Shown here: piece after piece, positions 30,431 through 38,813 of the stretch | Numbering within the stretch: the stretch's first letter is position 1 | How the letters are laid out: each line of letters begins with the position of its first letter | From: Paracoccaceae bacterium | GTDB lineage: Bacteria > Pseudomonadota > Alphaproteobacteria > Rhodobacterales > Rhodobacteraceae | NCBI GenBank assembly: GCA_014762635.1 | Contig: JABURR010000098.1 | Location: 62,001 to 126,000 of the forward strand | Length of the DNA stretch: 64,000 nucleotides | Direction: 5' to 3' | The notes under the pieces: model-generated | The model's input: the letters and a program-made list of their open reading frames with translations, nothing else | The model's database searches: none | Told to the model about the DNA's origin: nothing | Program-made: the position numbers and the translations under genes

Positions 30431-31485
30431 CCACGATCTCCGATCCCGCTCAGACCGCCGGTGTCGCGGTCAAGTTCGACAATGTCTCCATCGTCTTCGG
30501 CAAGGATCCCGCCGCAGCGCTGCCGCTGATGGACAAGGGGATGAGCCGCGCCGAAATCCAGGAGGCCACCGGCCAGATCCTCGGCGTCCACGATTGCTCG
30601 CTGACCGTGGCCGAGGGGGAAATCCTCGTGCTCATGGGCCTCTCGGGCTCGGGCAAGTCGACGCTGCTGCGCGCCGTCAACGGGCTGAACCCGGTGGTGC
30701 GCGGCGCGGCCCATGTCTGCGATGGCAACACGCTGATCGACGTCACCCATGCCGATCCCGAAACGCTGCGCCGGATCCGGCTGCGGCGCGTGGCCATGGT
30801 GTTCCAGCAATTCGGCCTGCTGCCCTGGCGCACGGTGCGCGAGAACGTGGGCCTCGGGCTGGAACTTGGCGGGCTGAAAGGCCCCGAGTTGCGCGACCGG
30901 GTCGAGGCACAGCTTGCCCTCGTCGGCCTCAGCGACTGGGCCGACCGTAAAGTGTCCGAGCTTTCCGGCGGGATGCAGCAGCGCGTGGGCCTCGCCCGCG
31001 CCTTCGCCACCGAAGCCCCGATCCTGCTGATGGACGAGCCCTTCTCGGCCCTCGACCCGCTGATCCGCGCCCGCCTGCAGGACGAGCTTCTGGACCTGCA
31101 GCAGACCCTCAAGCGCACGATCATCTTCGTCAGCCATGACCTGGACGAGGCGTTCAAGATCGGCAACCGCATCGCCATCATGGAAGGCGGACGGATCGTC
31201 CAATGCGGCACCCCGCAGGAGATCTTCACCAACCCCGCGAACGAGTACGTGGCGGATTTCGTCGCTCACATGAACCCGCTCGGCGTGCTCTGCGCCCGCG
31301 ACGTGATGGAACCCGCGCCGAATCCGCTAGAAGACACTGTGCCGCCCGATGCCTCGATCCAGGACGTGATGGAACGGGTGAAAGCCACCGGCAAACCCGT
31401 CGGCGTGGTCGAAAACGGCCAGCTTCTGGGCCAGATCACTCGCGACAGGGTCCTGACCAAGCTGCTGGACCCACGCACGCCGTGA
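30427..31485 (+). CDS. choV: Choline ABC transporter ATP-binding protein ChoV
   Basis: 352-residue ATPase energising choline import. The N-terminal extension before the P-loop (KGMSRAEIQEATG) is typical of ProV-type proteins. Walker A GLSGSGKST is at about 71-79, Q-loop FQQFGLLPWRTV, signature LSGGMQQR, Walker B ILLMDEPFSALDP, H-loop SHD. The last 70 residues form a shortened CBS-like regulatory region (DVMEPAP ... GQITRDRVL). Overlaps choW by ATGA. Confidence 0.92.
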   Translation: MTTISDPAQTAGVAVKFDNVSIVFGKDPAAALPLMDKGMSRAEIQEATGQILGVHDCSLTVAEGEILVLMGLSGSGKSTLLRAVNGLNPVVRGAAHVCDGNTLIDVTHADPETLRRIRLRRVAMVFQQFGLLPWRTVRENVGLGLELGGLKGPELRDRVEAQLALVGLSDWADRKVSELSGGMQQRVGLARAFATEAPILLMDEPFSALDPLIRARLQDELLDLQQTLKRTIIFVSHDLDEAFKIGNRIAIMEGGRIVQCGTPQEIFTNPANEYVADFVAHMNPLGVLCARDVMEPAPNPLEDTVPPDASIQDVMERVKATGKPVGVVENGQLLGQITRDRVLTKLLDPRTP

Positions 31486-31521
31486 TACGGAACCCCGGCG
31501 CCACACTCCCGCCGGGACCGT

Positions 31522-31540
31522 GATTTTTCGTAGAAAAATC
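31522..31540. repeat. Short palindrome, copy 2 (GATTTTTC-GTA-GAAAAATC)
   Basis: Perfect 8-bp arms, 3-base spacer, 36 bases downstream of the choV stop codon in the convergent gap with the M3 peptidase gene. Confidence 0.8.
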
Positions 31541-31564
31541 GTATCGGCCAAACCGCCCCGCGCC

Positions 31565-31585
31565 CGATTTTTCGGAGAAAAATCG
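31565..31585. repeat. Short palindrome, copy 3 (CGATTTTTC-GGA-GAAAAATCG)
   Basis: Perfect 9-bp arms, 3-base spacer, 7 bases downstream of the M3 peptidase stop codon. Together with copy 2 it gives each convergent gene its own copy. Confidence 0.8.
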
Positions 31586-31592
31586 TGTCCCC

Positions 31593-33620
31593 TCAGGCTG
31601 CGTCCAGCAACCCGCGCCCTTTCAGAAGCGCCTCGACCCCCGGCATCCGGCCGCGGAACGCGGTATAAAGCGCCTCGGCCTCCTGCGACCCGCCGGCCGA
31701 GAGGATGAATTCCTCCAGCCGTTTCGCCGTCTCCGCATCGAAAGCCCCGCCCGCCTCCTCGAAGGCGGCAAAAGCATCGGCGTCCATCACCTCGGACCAC
31801 ATGTAGCTGTAATAGCCGCTGGAATAGCCATCGCCCGAGAAGACATGGGCAAAATGCGGCGTCGCGTGGCGCATCCCGATCGCCGCGGGCATGCCCAGCG
31901 CCTCCAGCACCTCGGCCTGGCGCGCCATCGGGTCGGCGGGCGCCGCGCCATCGTGGAACGCCAGGTCCACCAGCGCCGAGGCCACGTATTCCACCGTCTG
32001 GAACCCCATGTCATAGGTCTGCGCCTTCAGCAGCCTTTCCAGCAGGTCCCCCGGCATCGGCGCGCCGGTCTCGGCATGGGTGGCGAACTCGGCCAGCACC
32101 TCGGGCACTTCCAGCCAATGTTCGAACAGCTGGCTGGGAAGCTCCACGAAATCCCGCGCCACCGAGGTGCCCGAGATCGACTCGTAAGTCACATCGCTCA
32201 GCATCTGGTGCAGCGCATGGCCGAACTCGTGGAACAGCGTCCGCGCATCGTCATAGGACAGCAGCGCAGGCTCCCCCTCTGACGGCTTGGCGAAATTGCA
32301 GATGTTCAGCACCACGGGCCGCGTCTCTTCCCCCAGCTTGCGCTGGGATCGCATCGCCGAACACCACGCGCCCGAACGCTTCGATCCGCGCGCGAAATAG
32401 TCCCCGATGAAGACCGCCATGTGCCGCCCGTCCCGCGTGACGTTCCAGGCCCGTGCGTCCGGGTGATGCAGCGGCACGTCGAGCGGCTTGAACTCCAGCC
32501 CGAACAGCCGGTTCGCGCAGGCAAAGGCCGCCTCGATCATCCGGTCGAGCTGCAGGTAGGGCTTCAGCTCCGCCTCATCCAGATCATGCTCTGCCTTGCG
32601 CCGCTTTTCCGAGTAGTAGCGCCAGTCCCACGGCTCCAAATCGCCGTTGATCCCATCGGCGCGCATCATCCCGGTCAGCACCTCGGCATCAGAGAGCGCC
32701 GTCGTCCGCGCCGGGTTCCAGACCGCCATCAGCAGGTTCATCACCGCCTCGGGCGTTCCGGCCATCTCGGTTTCCAGCTTGTAGGCGGCGAAACTGTCAT
32801 AGCCCAGAAGCTTCGCCCGTTCCTCGCGCAGCTTCAGGATCTCGGCGGCGATCTCGCGGTTGTCAGTCTCGCCTCCGTTGGCGCCCCGCGCGGCCCAGGC
32901 CTCGTAGGCCCGCTTGCGCAGGTCGCGGCGGGGCGAGAACTGCAGGAACGGCACGATCAGCGAGCGTGACAGCGTGACCACCGGCCCCTCCTTGCCCCGC
33001 TCCTGCCCCGCCGCGCGGGCCGTTGCCACCACGAAGCCCGGCAGGCCCTCAAGGTCGTCCTCAGTCAACTCCATGGCCCAGTCGCGTTCATCCGCCAGAA
33101 GGTTCTGGGTGAACTGCGTGCCCAGCACCGCAAGGCGCTGCTTCACCTCGCGGTGGCGCGCGTCGGCTTCGCCTTCCAGCTCGGCGCCGGCCCGCACGAA
33201 GCCCCGGCGCGTCAGCATCAGAACCCGCTCCTGCTCGTCACTCAGGCCAAGGCCCTCGCGATCCTGCCAGAGCGCGTCGATCCGGCGAAACAGCGCCTTG
33301 TTCCCGGTGATCTCGGACGAATAGGCCGCCAGCTTGGGCGAGAACTCCCGCATCAGCGCCTCGCGCTCGGAATTGCTGACCGACCCGGCAAGGGTGTGGA
33401 AGACCGACAGAACCCGGCCCAGCTTCTCGTCCGCCAGTTCCAGCGCCTCGATCGTGTTGGCAAAACTCGGCGGCTCGGGGGTCTCGGCAATCTCGCCGAT
33501 CCGGGTCCGCGCCTCCTCCATCGCGGCCTCGAAGGCCGGGGCGAAATCGCTATCCGCGATCGCGGGGAACGGCGGCAGATCGAAGGCCACGTCCCATGGC
33601 TGGAGGAGGGGGTTGTTCAT
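31593..33620 (-). CDS. M3 family oligopeptidase (oligopeptidase A / Dcp-like)
   Basis: 675-residue zinc metallopeptidase. The thimet-oligopeptidase signature HEFGHALH is in the last third, with the third zinc ligand Glu in the following helix (SGTSVARDFVELPSQ). The N-terminal region NNPLLQPWDVAFDLPPFPAI is typical of PrlC/Dcp proteins. No signal peptide, so it probably degrades cytosolic peptides, including signal-peptide remnants. ATG preceded by AAGGAG. OpdA versus peptidyl-dipeptidase Dcp cannot be settled from sequence alone. Confidence 0.92.
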   Translation of the reverse strand: MNNPLLQPWDVAFDLPPFPAIADSDFAPAFEAAMEEARTRIGEIAETPEPPSFANTIEALELADEKLGRVLSVFHTLAGSVSNSEREALMREFSPKLAAYSSEITGNKALFRRIDALWQDREGLGLSDEQERVLMLTRRGFVRAGAELEGEADARHREVKQRLAVLGTQFTQNLLADERDWAMELTEDDLEGLPGFVVATARAAGQERGKEGPVVTLSRSLIVPFLQFSPRRDLRKRAYEAWAARGANGGETDNREIAAEILKLREERAKLLGYDSFAAYKLETEMAGTPEAVMNLLMAVWNPARTTALSDAEVLTGMMRADGINGDLEPWDWRYYSEKRRKAEHDLDEAELKPYLQLDRMIEAAFACANRLFGLEFKPLDVPLHHPDARAWNVTRDGRHMAVFIGDYFARGSKRSGAWCSAMRSQRKLGEETRPVVLNICNFAKPSEGEPALLSYDDARTLFHEFGHALHQMLSDVTYESISGTSVARDFVELPSQLFEHWLEVPEVLAEFATHAETGAPMPGDLLERLLKAQTYDMGFQTVEYVASALVDLAFHDGAAPADPMARQAEVLEALGMPAAIGMRHATPHFAHVFSGDGYSSGYYSYMWSEVMDADAFAAFEEAGGAFDAETAKRLEEFILSAGGSQEAEALYTAFRGRMPGVEALLKGRGLLDAA

Positions 33621-33678
33621 GGTCTCTTGCTCCTTGTCATTCTCAGCCGCCCCGCGTCGAGGCTTGCCACCGGTCCGA

Positions 33679-34389
33679 TCAGCACCAACTGACCTCCTCG
33701 GCGCTGGGACGGTGGATCAGTTCCTCGACATTGGCTTCCATCACGCGATAGCCGACATTGCCGAAAAGTCTCTGGCGTCCGGAATTCAGGATCATGGACG
33801 GGCTGCCCTCGACCCCCAGTTTCCGGCTCAGGTCGAAATCTTGCGCCAGCGCCGCCGCCGCCCGCGCCAGCAAGGCCGGATCAAAGACCCGTGCAGGCTC
33901 TACACCCAACTCCTGCATGATATCGCCCTGAACGGACGGGTCCGCGATATCTCGACCCTCGGCAAAGAAGGCAACCCGCAAGGCCCAGGCGGCCCGGGTT
34001 CCGAGCCGATCCAGATAGGGTATCTTGGCAGCCGCCTCACCGGCTTCGTCCGCTTCCAGAATATCCAGCGCCTTCAGGACTTGGTGAACGGGCGCCGAAG
34101 ACGCCGGTCGCGTGTCGCGCCAGGCTACCGGATTGACCCCGATATGGGGAAACCCGCTCGCGACCTTCGCCACGTGGTTTGCATACCCCTCATAGCCGCC
34201 ACGATCACCCCAACCTGTCCCGATCTTTTCGCCCGTATCCGAGAACACCGAGCAATAGCGCGAACGTATCTCGATCCCGGCACCGAACTTTCGCGCAAGC
34301 TCCTCGATCCGGCGATGATGGATGAAGGCCCAGATGCAGAGCATGTCCGAGAAGTAATCTATGACAACGGGATCATTCGTATCCGGCAC
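33679..34389 (-). CDS. DsbA-fold (FrnE/2-hydroxychromene isomerase-like) protein, single active-site Cys
   Basis: 236 residues with the DsbA-family layout: a beta strand leading to FSDMLCIWAF (about residues 13-22), a helical insertion, and the cis-Pro loop GVEGSPSMILNSGRQRLFGNVGY near the C-terminus. The active-site motif is CIWA (Cys18 onward) rather than CXXC, so classical dithiol redox chemistry is unlikely; a glutathione-dependent or isomerase-type role fits better. GTG 34387-34389 is chosen because AGGAGGG lies 5 bases upstream. No signal peptide: cytosolic. Confidence 0.82.
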   Translation of the reverse strand: MPDTNDPVVIDYFSDMLCIWAFIHHRRIEELARKFGAGIEIRSRYCSVFSDTGEKIGTGWGDRGGYEGYANHVAKVASGFPHIGVNPVAWRDTRPASSAPVHQVLKALDILEADEAGEAAAKIPYLDRLGTRAAWALRVAFFAEGRDIADPSVQGDIMQELGVEPARVFDPALLARAAAALAQDFDLSRKLGVEGSPSMILNSGRQRLFGNVGYRVMEANVEELIHRPSAEEVSWC

Positions 34390-34444
34390 GCTTGCCCTCC
34401 TGTCGTGGATCGAGAGTGTCAAAGGCGGAAACGGGCACTGGGCG

Positions 34445-35482
34445 TCACCCTCCGCAAACCGGGCAATCCGCCCGACGCTTGAGTGAAATCGTCCGCGTCT
34501 CGGCATAGAGCGCGTCGTAGATCAGCATCCGGCCGCGCAGCCCTTCGCCCGCACCGGCGATCTGCTTCACCGCCTCCACCGCCATCATCGCCCCCATGAC
34601 GCCCGGCAGCGGGCCCAGGACGCCTGCCTCGGCGCAGGTGGGCGCAAGCCCCGGCGCGGGGGCTTCGGGGAAGATGCACTGGTAGCATGGCGCGCCTTTC
34701 GCCGGATCGAAAAGGCTGATCTGCCCCTCCCATTGCGAGAGCGCCGCCCCGATCAGCGGCTTGCCCTGCCGGGCGGCGATGCGGTTGGCAAGGTAGCGCG
34801 CCTCGAAACTGTCGGTGCCGTCGAGGATCAGGTCATAATCGGCGAAAAGTTCCGCCGCGATTTCCTCGGTCAGACGACGGTTATAAGGGCGCACTTCCAC
34901 GTATGGATTGAGCGCCCGCATCCCCTCTTGCGCAGAAAACACCTTGGGCATGCCGATCCGGTCATCGGTATGGATCACCTGCCGCTGAAGGTTCGAATTG
35001 TCGACCTCGTCATGGTCGATCACGCCGATGGTGCCGACGCCCGCGGCGGCAAGATACTGCAGCGCCGGGGCGCCAAGGCCACCCGCGCCGATCACCAGCA
35101 CCTTGGCCTCTTTCAGCTTCTTCTGCCCCGGGCCGCCGATCTCGCGCAGCACGATATGGCGGGCATAGCGCTCCAATTCGGTGCTGGTAAAGCCACCACG
35201 CTTTTGTTCCGGCGCGGGGTCTGCCGGGCGCACCCGTGCCTTCAGCCAGGAAAGCCCCTGGCTGTAGGCCCAGATCATCGCCGCCAGAACACCCAGCACC
35301 AGCCATTCGCCATAGCTGCCCCCCAGCGCATCGCGCAGGGGCGAAGTCTCGGGCAACACCAGCAGCGCCACCAGAACCGCGATGTAGAGCAGCGCGATCA
35401 TCAGCCAGCGTGCCGAGCGGGGCGCGCCCATCTTGTGGCCAAGCGCCCAGAACCCGGCGGCAAGAAAAAGAACCCAGACCAT
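34445..35482 (-). CDS. moeB: HesA/MoeB/ThiF-family adenylyltransferase with N-terminal membrane segments
   Basis: 345 residues. From about residue 100 it is a MoeB/ThiF E1-like enzyme that adenylates the C-terminus of a sulphur-carrier protein (MoaD or ThiS): GAGGLG at 132-137, DHDEVDNSNLQRQ, DGTDSF, and zinc-binding CXXC pairs (CYQC and terminal CPVC). The first 80 residues contain two or three hydrophobic segments (about 2-15, 26-43, 58-73), tethering the enzyme to the inner membrane, which the E. coli protein lacks. Starts 1 base inside the dut stop (TGATG). MoeB and ThiF roles cannot be separated here. Confidence 0.88.
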   Translation of the reverse strand: MVWVLFLAAGFWALGHKMGAPRSARWLMIALLYIAVLVALLVLPETSPLRDALGGSYGEWLVLGVLAAMIWAYSQGLSWLKARVRPADPAPEQKRGGFTSTELERYARHIVLREIGGPGQKKLKEAKVLVIGAGGLGAPALQYLAAAGVGTIGVIDHDEVDNSNLQRQVIHTDDRIGMPKVFSAQEGMRALNPYVEVRPYNRRLTEEIAAELFADYDLILDGTDSFEARYLANRIAARQGKPLIGAALSQWEGQISLFDPAKGAPCYQCIFPEAPAPGLAPTCAEAGVLGPLPGVMGAMMAVEAVKQIAGAGEGLRGRMLIYDALYAETRTISLKRRADCPVCGG

Positions 35483-35964
35483 CAGCCGCGCCCCGTGGAG
35501 CCGAAGCCGCCCGCGCCCCGTGCGGTGTCGGACAGGGTTTCGGCCAGTTCGAACCGCGCCTGCACCACCGGGGCGATCACCGCCTGAGCGATGCGCTCTC
35601 CGTGGGTCACGGTGAACGGCTCCTGCCCTAGGTTGATCAGGATGACCCCCAGCGGCCCGCGATAATCGCTGTCGATTGTGCCGGGCGTGTTCGGCAAGGT
35701 GGCACCGTGCTTCAGCGCCAGGCCCGAGCGCGGTCGGATCTGCATCTCGAACCCCTGCGGGATCTCGACCCGCAGCCCAGTGGGGATCAACGCCCGCTTG
35801 CCAGGGGCCAGGGTGATCCCGTTGGCACGGTCGCCCTCGGACAGGTTGGCGCGCAAGTCGGCCCCGGCCGCGCCCTCGGTTTCATAGGCGGGCAGCGGCA
35901 GGCTGCGATCCGCGCCCTCATCCCAGAGGATCCGCACGAGCGGCGTTGCCTTTGCTTGAGTCAT
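35482..35964 (-). CDS. dut: Deoxyuridine 5'-triphosphate nucleotidohydrolase
   Basis: Homotrimeric dUTPase (160 residues) converting dUTP to dUMP and PPi, preventing uracil in DNA and supplying dTMP synthesis. The family motifs are present in order: AGADLRA (1), [11 protein letters not shown] (2), [15 protein letters not shown] (3), [11 protein letters not shown] (4) and the C-terminal lid GGFGSTGRG (5). ATG 35962-35964 matches the family start; an in-frame GTG 5 codons upstream overlaps the coaBC end. The coaBC-dut-moeB run overlaps or nearly overlaps at each junction. Confidence 0.96.
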   Translation of the reverse strand: MTQAKATPLVRILWDEGADRSLPLPAYETEGAAGADLRANLSEGDRANGITLAPGKRALIPTGLRVEIPQGFEMQIRPRSGLALKHGATLPNTPGTIDSDYRGPLGVILINLGQEPFTVTHGERIAQAVIAPVVQARFELAETLSDTARGAGGFGSTGRG

Positions 35965-35975
35965 CTCGCCGCCTG

Positions 35976-37169
35976 TCACCCCAGCGCCTCGGCGATCTTC
36001 TGGGCCAGCCGCATCGCGACCTGGTCCTTGGCCATGCGCGGCCAGTCCTCGGCCCCAGCCTCGGCGATCAGGGTCACCGCATTCTCGGTCCCGCCCATGA
36101 TGCCGGTCGCGGGCGAAACATCATTGGCGAGGATCCAGTCACAAGCTTTGCGGGCGCGTTTCGCGGTGGCATGGGCGATAACGTCATCGGTCTCGGCTGC
36201 GAACCCCACCACCAGAGTCGGGCGCCCCTCGGTCATCTGCGAGACCGTGGCAAGGATATCCGGGTTCTCGGCAAACTCGAGCTTCGGAAGGCTCTTGCCG
36301 TCCTTCTTGATCTTGCCTTGCGACTCCTGCGCCACGCGCCAATCGGCCACCGCCGCGGCGCAGACCGCGACCTCGGCGGGCAAGGCGCCCTGAACTGCCT
36401 CGAGCATCTCGCGCGCGGTTTCAACCCGAACCACCCGCACGCCTTCTGGCGGCGGCACAGTGGCCGGACCGGTGATGAAGGTCACATCCGCGCCAAGCGC
36501 CGATAGCGCCCGCGCGATCGCCGTGCCCTGCGCACCCGAAGAGCGGTTGGCGATATAACGCACAGGGTCGATGGGTTCATGCGTCGGGCCGGAGGTCACC
36601 ACGACATGCCGCCCCTTCAGCGGCCCGTCGGCCAGTGCCGCCTCGATCGCGGCGACGATCTCCAGTGGCTCGGCCATGCGGCCCGGGCCGAACTCGCCGC
36701 AGGCCATGTTGCCTTCGTTCGGGCCGACGAAAAGGATCCCGTCTCCGCGCAGCGTGGCAATGTTGCGCTGGTTGGCGGGATGCTCCCACATCCGCACGTT
36801 CATCGCCGGGGCGACCAGAACGCGCTTGTCCGTCGCCATCAGCAGGGTGGAGGCCAGGTCATTCGCATGACCGCCCGCCATCTTGGCCATCAGGTCCGCC
36901 GTCGCCGGAGCCACGACCAGCAGATCCGCCGCGCGGCTGAGTTCGATATGGCCCATCTCGGCCTCGTCCGTCAGGTCGAACAGGTCCGTATAGACCTTCT
37001 CACCCGCCAGCGCCGAAGCCGAAAGCGGGGTCACGAATTCCTCAGCGGCCCGCGTCAGCACCGGCGTCACCGCCGCGCCGCGCTCGCGCAGCCGGCGGAT
37101 CAGGTCGAGCGATTTGAACGCCGCGATCCCGCCGCCGATGATCAGAAGGATGCGTTTGCCAGCCAGCAT
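35976..37169 (-). CDS. coaBC: Bifunctional phosphopantothenoylcysteine decarboxylase/synthetase
   Basis: Two consecutive steps of coenzyme A synthesis. 397 residues: the N-terminal CoaC flavoprotein (about 1-185; [32 protein letters not shown], and [10 protein letters not shown] with the active-site Cys), and the C-terminal CoaB synthetase (about 190-397; [43 protein letters not shown]). ATG 37167-37169 gives the standard length; longer frames upstream are not conserved. Upstream is the rpoH terminator, so transcription probably starts in the roughly 80-base gap. Confidence 0.96.
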   Translation of the reverse strand: MLAGKRILLIIGGGIAAFKSLDLIRRLRERGAAVTPVLTRAAEEFVTPLSASALAGEKVYTDLFDLTDEAEMGHIELSRAADLLVVAPATADLMAKMAGGHANDLASTLLMATDKRVLVAPAMNVRMWEHPANQRNIATLRGDGILFVGPNEGNMACGEFGPGRMAEPLEIVAAIEAALADGPLKGRHVVVTSGPTHEPIDPVRYIANRSSGAQGTAIARALSALGADVTFITGPATVPPPEGVRVVRVETAREMLEAVQGALPAEVAVCAAAVADWRVAQESQGKIKKDGKSLPKLEFAENPDILATVSQMTEGRPTLVVGFAAETDDVIAHATAKRARKACDWILANDVSPATGIMGGTENAVTLIAEAGAEDWPRMAKDQVAMRLAQKIAEALG

Positions 37170-37249
37170 GGGCGACCCCGAAGAAACCTCTTTCCCATGT
37201 CTATGGGGAGGTGAACGACAAGACAACAGCGCAAGGGCTGGCATCGTGG

Positions 37250-37280
37250 CACAAAAAAGGGCGCCGCGATCGCGGCGCCC
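37250..37280 (-). terminator. Rho-independent terminator of rpoH
   Basis: A perfect 22-base palindrome at 37259-37280 (9-bp arms GGGCGCCGC / GCGGCGCCC, loop GATC) followed on the minus strand by a run of six T. Nineteen bases downstream of the rpoH stop. Confidence 0.93.
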
Positions 37281-37299
37281 TGCCAGTAACCCCAGACAC

Positions 37300-38178
37300 T
37301 CAAGCGAAGAACTGGTGAACCTCTTTGGATTGCGTTTCGAGATTCTTGCGCATCTTCGCAAACGCCGCCGCTTCAAGCTGGCGCACCCGCTCTTTCGAGA
37401 GGCTCAGCTCGTCACCCAGGCTTTCCAATGTGCGCGGCTCGTCCCGCAGCTTGCGCTCGGTGACGATGAACCGCTCCCGGTCGTTCAGGGCCTGCATGGC
37501 GTTGATCAACCAGCCGCGCAGGGTCGCAAGGTCCTTCTCGACCTCGACATGTTGCGATGCCTGCGGGGCGTCGTCTTCGAGCGCGTCGATCCATTCGCGG
37601 CCCTCGTCCTCGGACGATTGCGTGGCGTTCAACGAGAAGTCCGAGCCCGAGAGCCGGCCTTCCATCATCTCGACATCATGCAGAGGAACGCCAACTTCGG
37701 TGGCGATCATCTGGCGCAGCTGGTGCTTGTCGAGCTTCTCGCCCTGCGCCGCGGCCTCGCGCTCGAGCCGCGCTTGCACCCGGCGCATGTTGAAAAACAG
37801 CGATTTCTGCGACGAGGTGGACCCCGTGCGCACCATCGACCAGTTGCGCATCACGTAGTCCTGGATCGAGGCCTTGATCCACCAGACCGCGTAGGTCGAA
37901 AAGCGAACGCCGCGATCCGGGTCGAACTTGTCCGCGGCCTTCATCAGGCCAAGGCTCGCCTCCTGGATCAGGTCGTTCATCGGCGCGCCGTAGCGCTTGA
38001 ACTTCGCCGCCATCGAGATCGCAAGCCGCATGTAGGCCGTGATCAGCCGGTGCAGCGCCTGTTCATCCCGCTGGTCGCGCCAGGCATAGGCAAGCCTGAG
38101 TTCGGTCTCTGCGTCGAGCAGCTCCGCCCGCATCGCGTGGCGCGAAAGTGTCTGGTCTGAAAACCCGTCGAATGCCAT
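37300..38178 (-). CDS. rpoH2: RNA polymerase sigma factor RpoH, RpoHII-like
   Basis: Alternative sigma factor of the sigma-32 group, 292 residues. Region 2 (DLIQEASLGLMKAADKFDPDRG, FSTYAVWWIKASIQDYVMRNWS) and region 4 (LESLGDELSLSKERVRQLEA) are intact, and residues 124-132 (QKSLFFNMR) form the RpoH box. The N-terminus and the FKRYGAPMND segment resemble the second rhodobacterial paralogue, RpoHII, linked to singlet-oxygen and oxidative stress, rather than the heat-shock RpoHI. ATG follows GGGAGG. The 98-base promoter gap holds candidate ECF elements. A strong terminator makes it monocistronic. Confidence 0.92.
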   Translation of the reverse strand: MAFDGFSDQTLSRHAMRAELLDAETELRLAYAWRDQRDEQALHRLITAYMRLAISMAAKFKRYGAPMNDLIQEASLGLMKAADKFDPDRGVRFSTYAVWWIKASIQDYVMRNWSMVRTGSTSSQKSLFFNMRRVQARLEREAAAQGEKLDKHQLRQMIATEVGVPLHDVEMMEGRLSGSDFSLNATQSSEDEGREWIDALEDDAPQASQHVEVEKDLATLRGWLINAMQALNDRERFIVTERKLRDEPRTLESLGDELSLSKERVRQLEAAAFAKMRKNLETQSKEVHQFFA

Positions 38179-38234
38179 GTACTACCTCCCGAGACCGGTT
38201 CAGGAAAATCCCGTTCCATCCTTTTCCTGATCCG

Positions 38235-38262
38235 GTTACGTGCTCATAACGCGACTGGATCA
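38235..38262 (-). promoter_or_regulatory. Candidate RpoE/ECF-type promoter for rpoH
   Basis: On the minus strand TGATCC (38257-38262) and TAAC (38235-38238) are 18 bases apart, matching the Rhodobacter sigma-E (RpoE-ChrR) pattern as I know it. An overlapping GGAAC-N17-CGTT pair (38069-38073 plus 200, i.e. 38269-38273 and 38248-38251) also fits the general-stress EcfG consensus. Downstream spacing to the rpoH ATG is about 57 bases. Confidence 0.55.
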
Positions 38263-38276
38263 AAGAAAGTTCCATC

Positions 38277-38813
38277 ATGACGTTGCAAAAATTGTCCCTT
38301 GTCCTAGGTGGCGCCAATTCCGGCAAATCCGCCCTTGGCGAAAGGCTGGTCCGAAGCGCGGGCAAACGTCTTGTCTATATCGCGACGGCCCAGGCCTTCG
38401 ATGCCGAGATGGAGGCCAAGATCGCCCAGCACCGCGCCCAGCGCGGCACCGACTGGCGGACAGTGGAAACGCCTCACGATGCGGCACAGGCCCTGGAATC
38501 TGTGACCGGGGATGAAGCCGTACTGCTCGATTGCGCCACGCTGTGGCTGTCGAACCACCTGCTGGCCGAAAGCGACGTGGAGGCCGAGGCAGACCGGCTG
38601 CTGGCCGCGCTTGCCGCGTGTCGGGGGCCGGTGGTCGTGGTCTCGAACGAAACCGGGTTGGGCGTGGTGCCCGACAACGCGCTGGCACGGCGGTTCCGCG
38701 CCGCGCAGGGCCACCTGAACCAGCGGCTGGCAGCCGAGGCCGGGCTGGTGGTCTTCGTCGCCGCCGGATTGCCGATGGTTCTGAAGGGCGAATTGCCCGA
38801 AGGCGTGGCATGA
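38277..38813 (+). CDS. cobU: Adenosylcobinamide kinase / adenosylcobinamide-phosphate guanylyltransferase
   Basis: CobU/CobP, 178 residues: phosphorylates adenosylcobinamide and transfers GMP to it in late B12 assembly or salvage. The P-loop GGANSGKS is at residues 11-18; the guanylylated His lies in the KIAQHRAQRG segment (about 48-57), and DCATLWLSNHL and SNETGLGVVP are family hallmarks. Divergent from rpoH and overlapping the next gene by ATGA. B12 is needed by the mcm product in this window. Confidence 0.95.
   Translation: MTLQKLSLVLGGANSGKSALGERLVRSAGKRLVYIATAQAFDAEMEAKIAQHRAQRGTDWRTVETPHDAAQALESVTGDEAVLLDCATLWLSNHLLAESDVEAEADRLLAALAACRGPVVVVSNETGLGVVPDNALARRFRAAQGHLNQRLAAEAGLVVFVAAGLPMVLKGELPEGVA

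Noticed and set aside
38248-38273. GGAAC-N17-CGTT taken alone as an EcfG promoter
   Set aside because: The overlapping TGATCC-N18-TAAC fits the known RpoHII control better, and related bacteria mostly lack EcfG. Kept only as an alternative.
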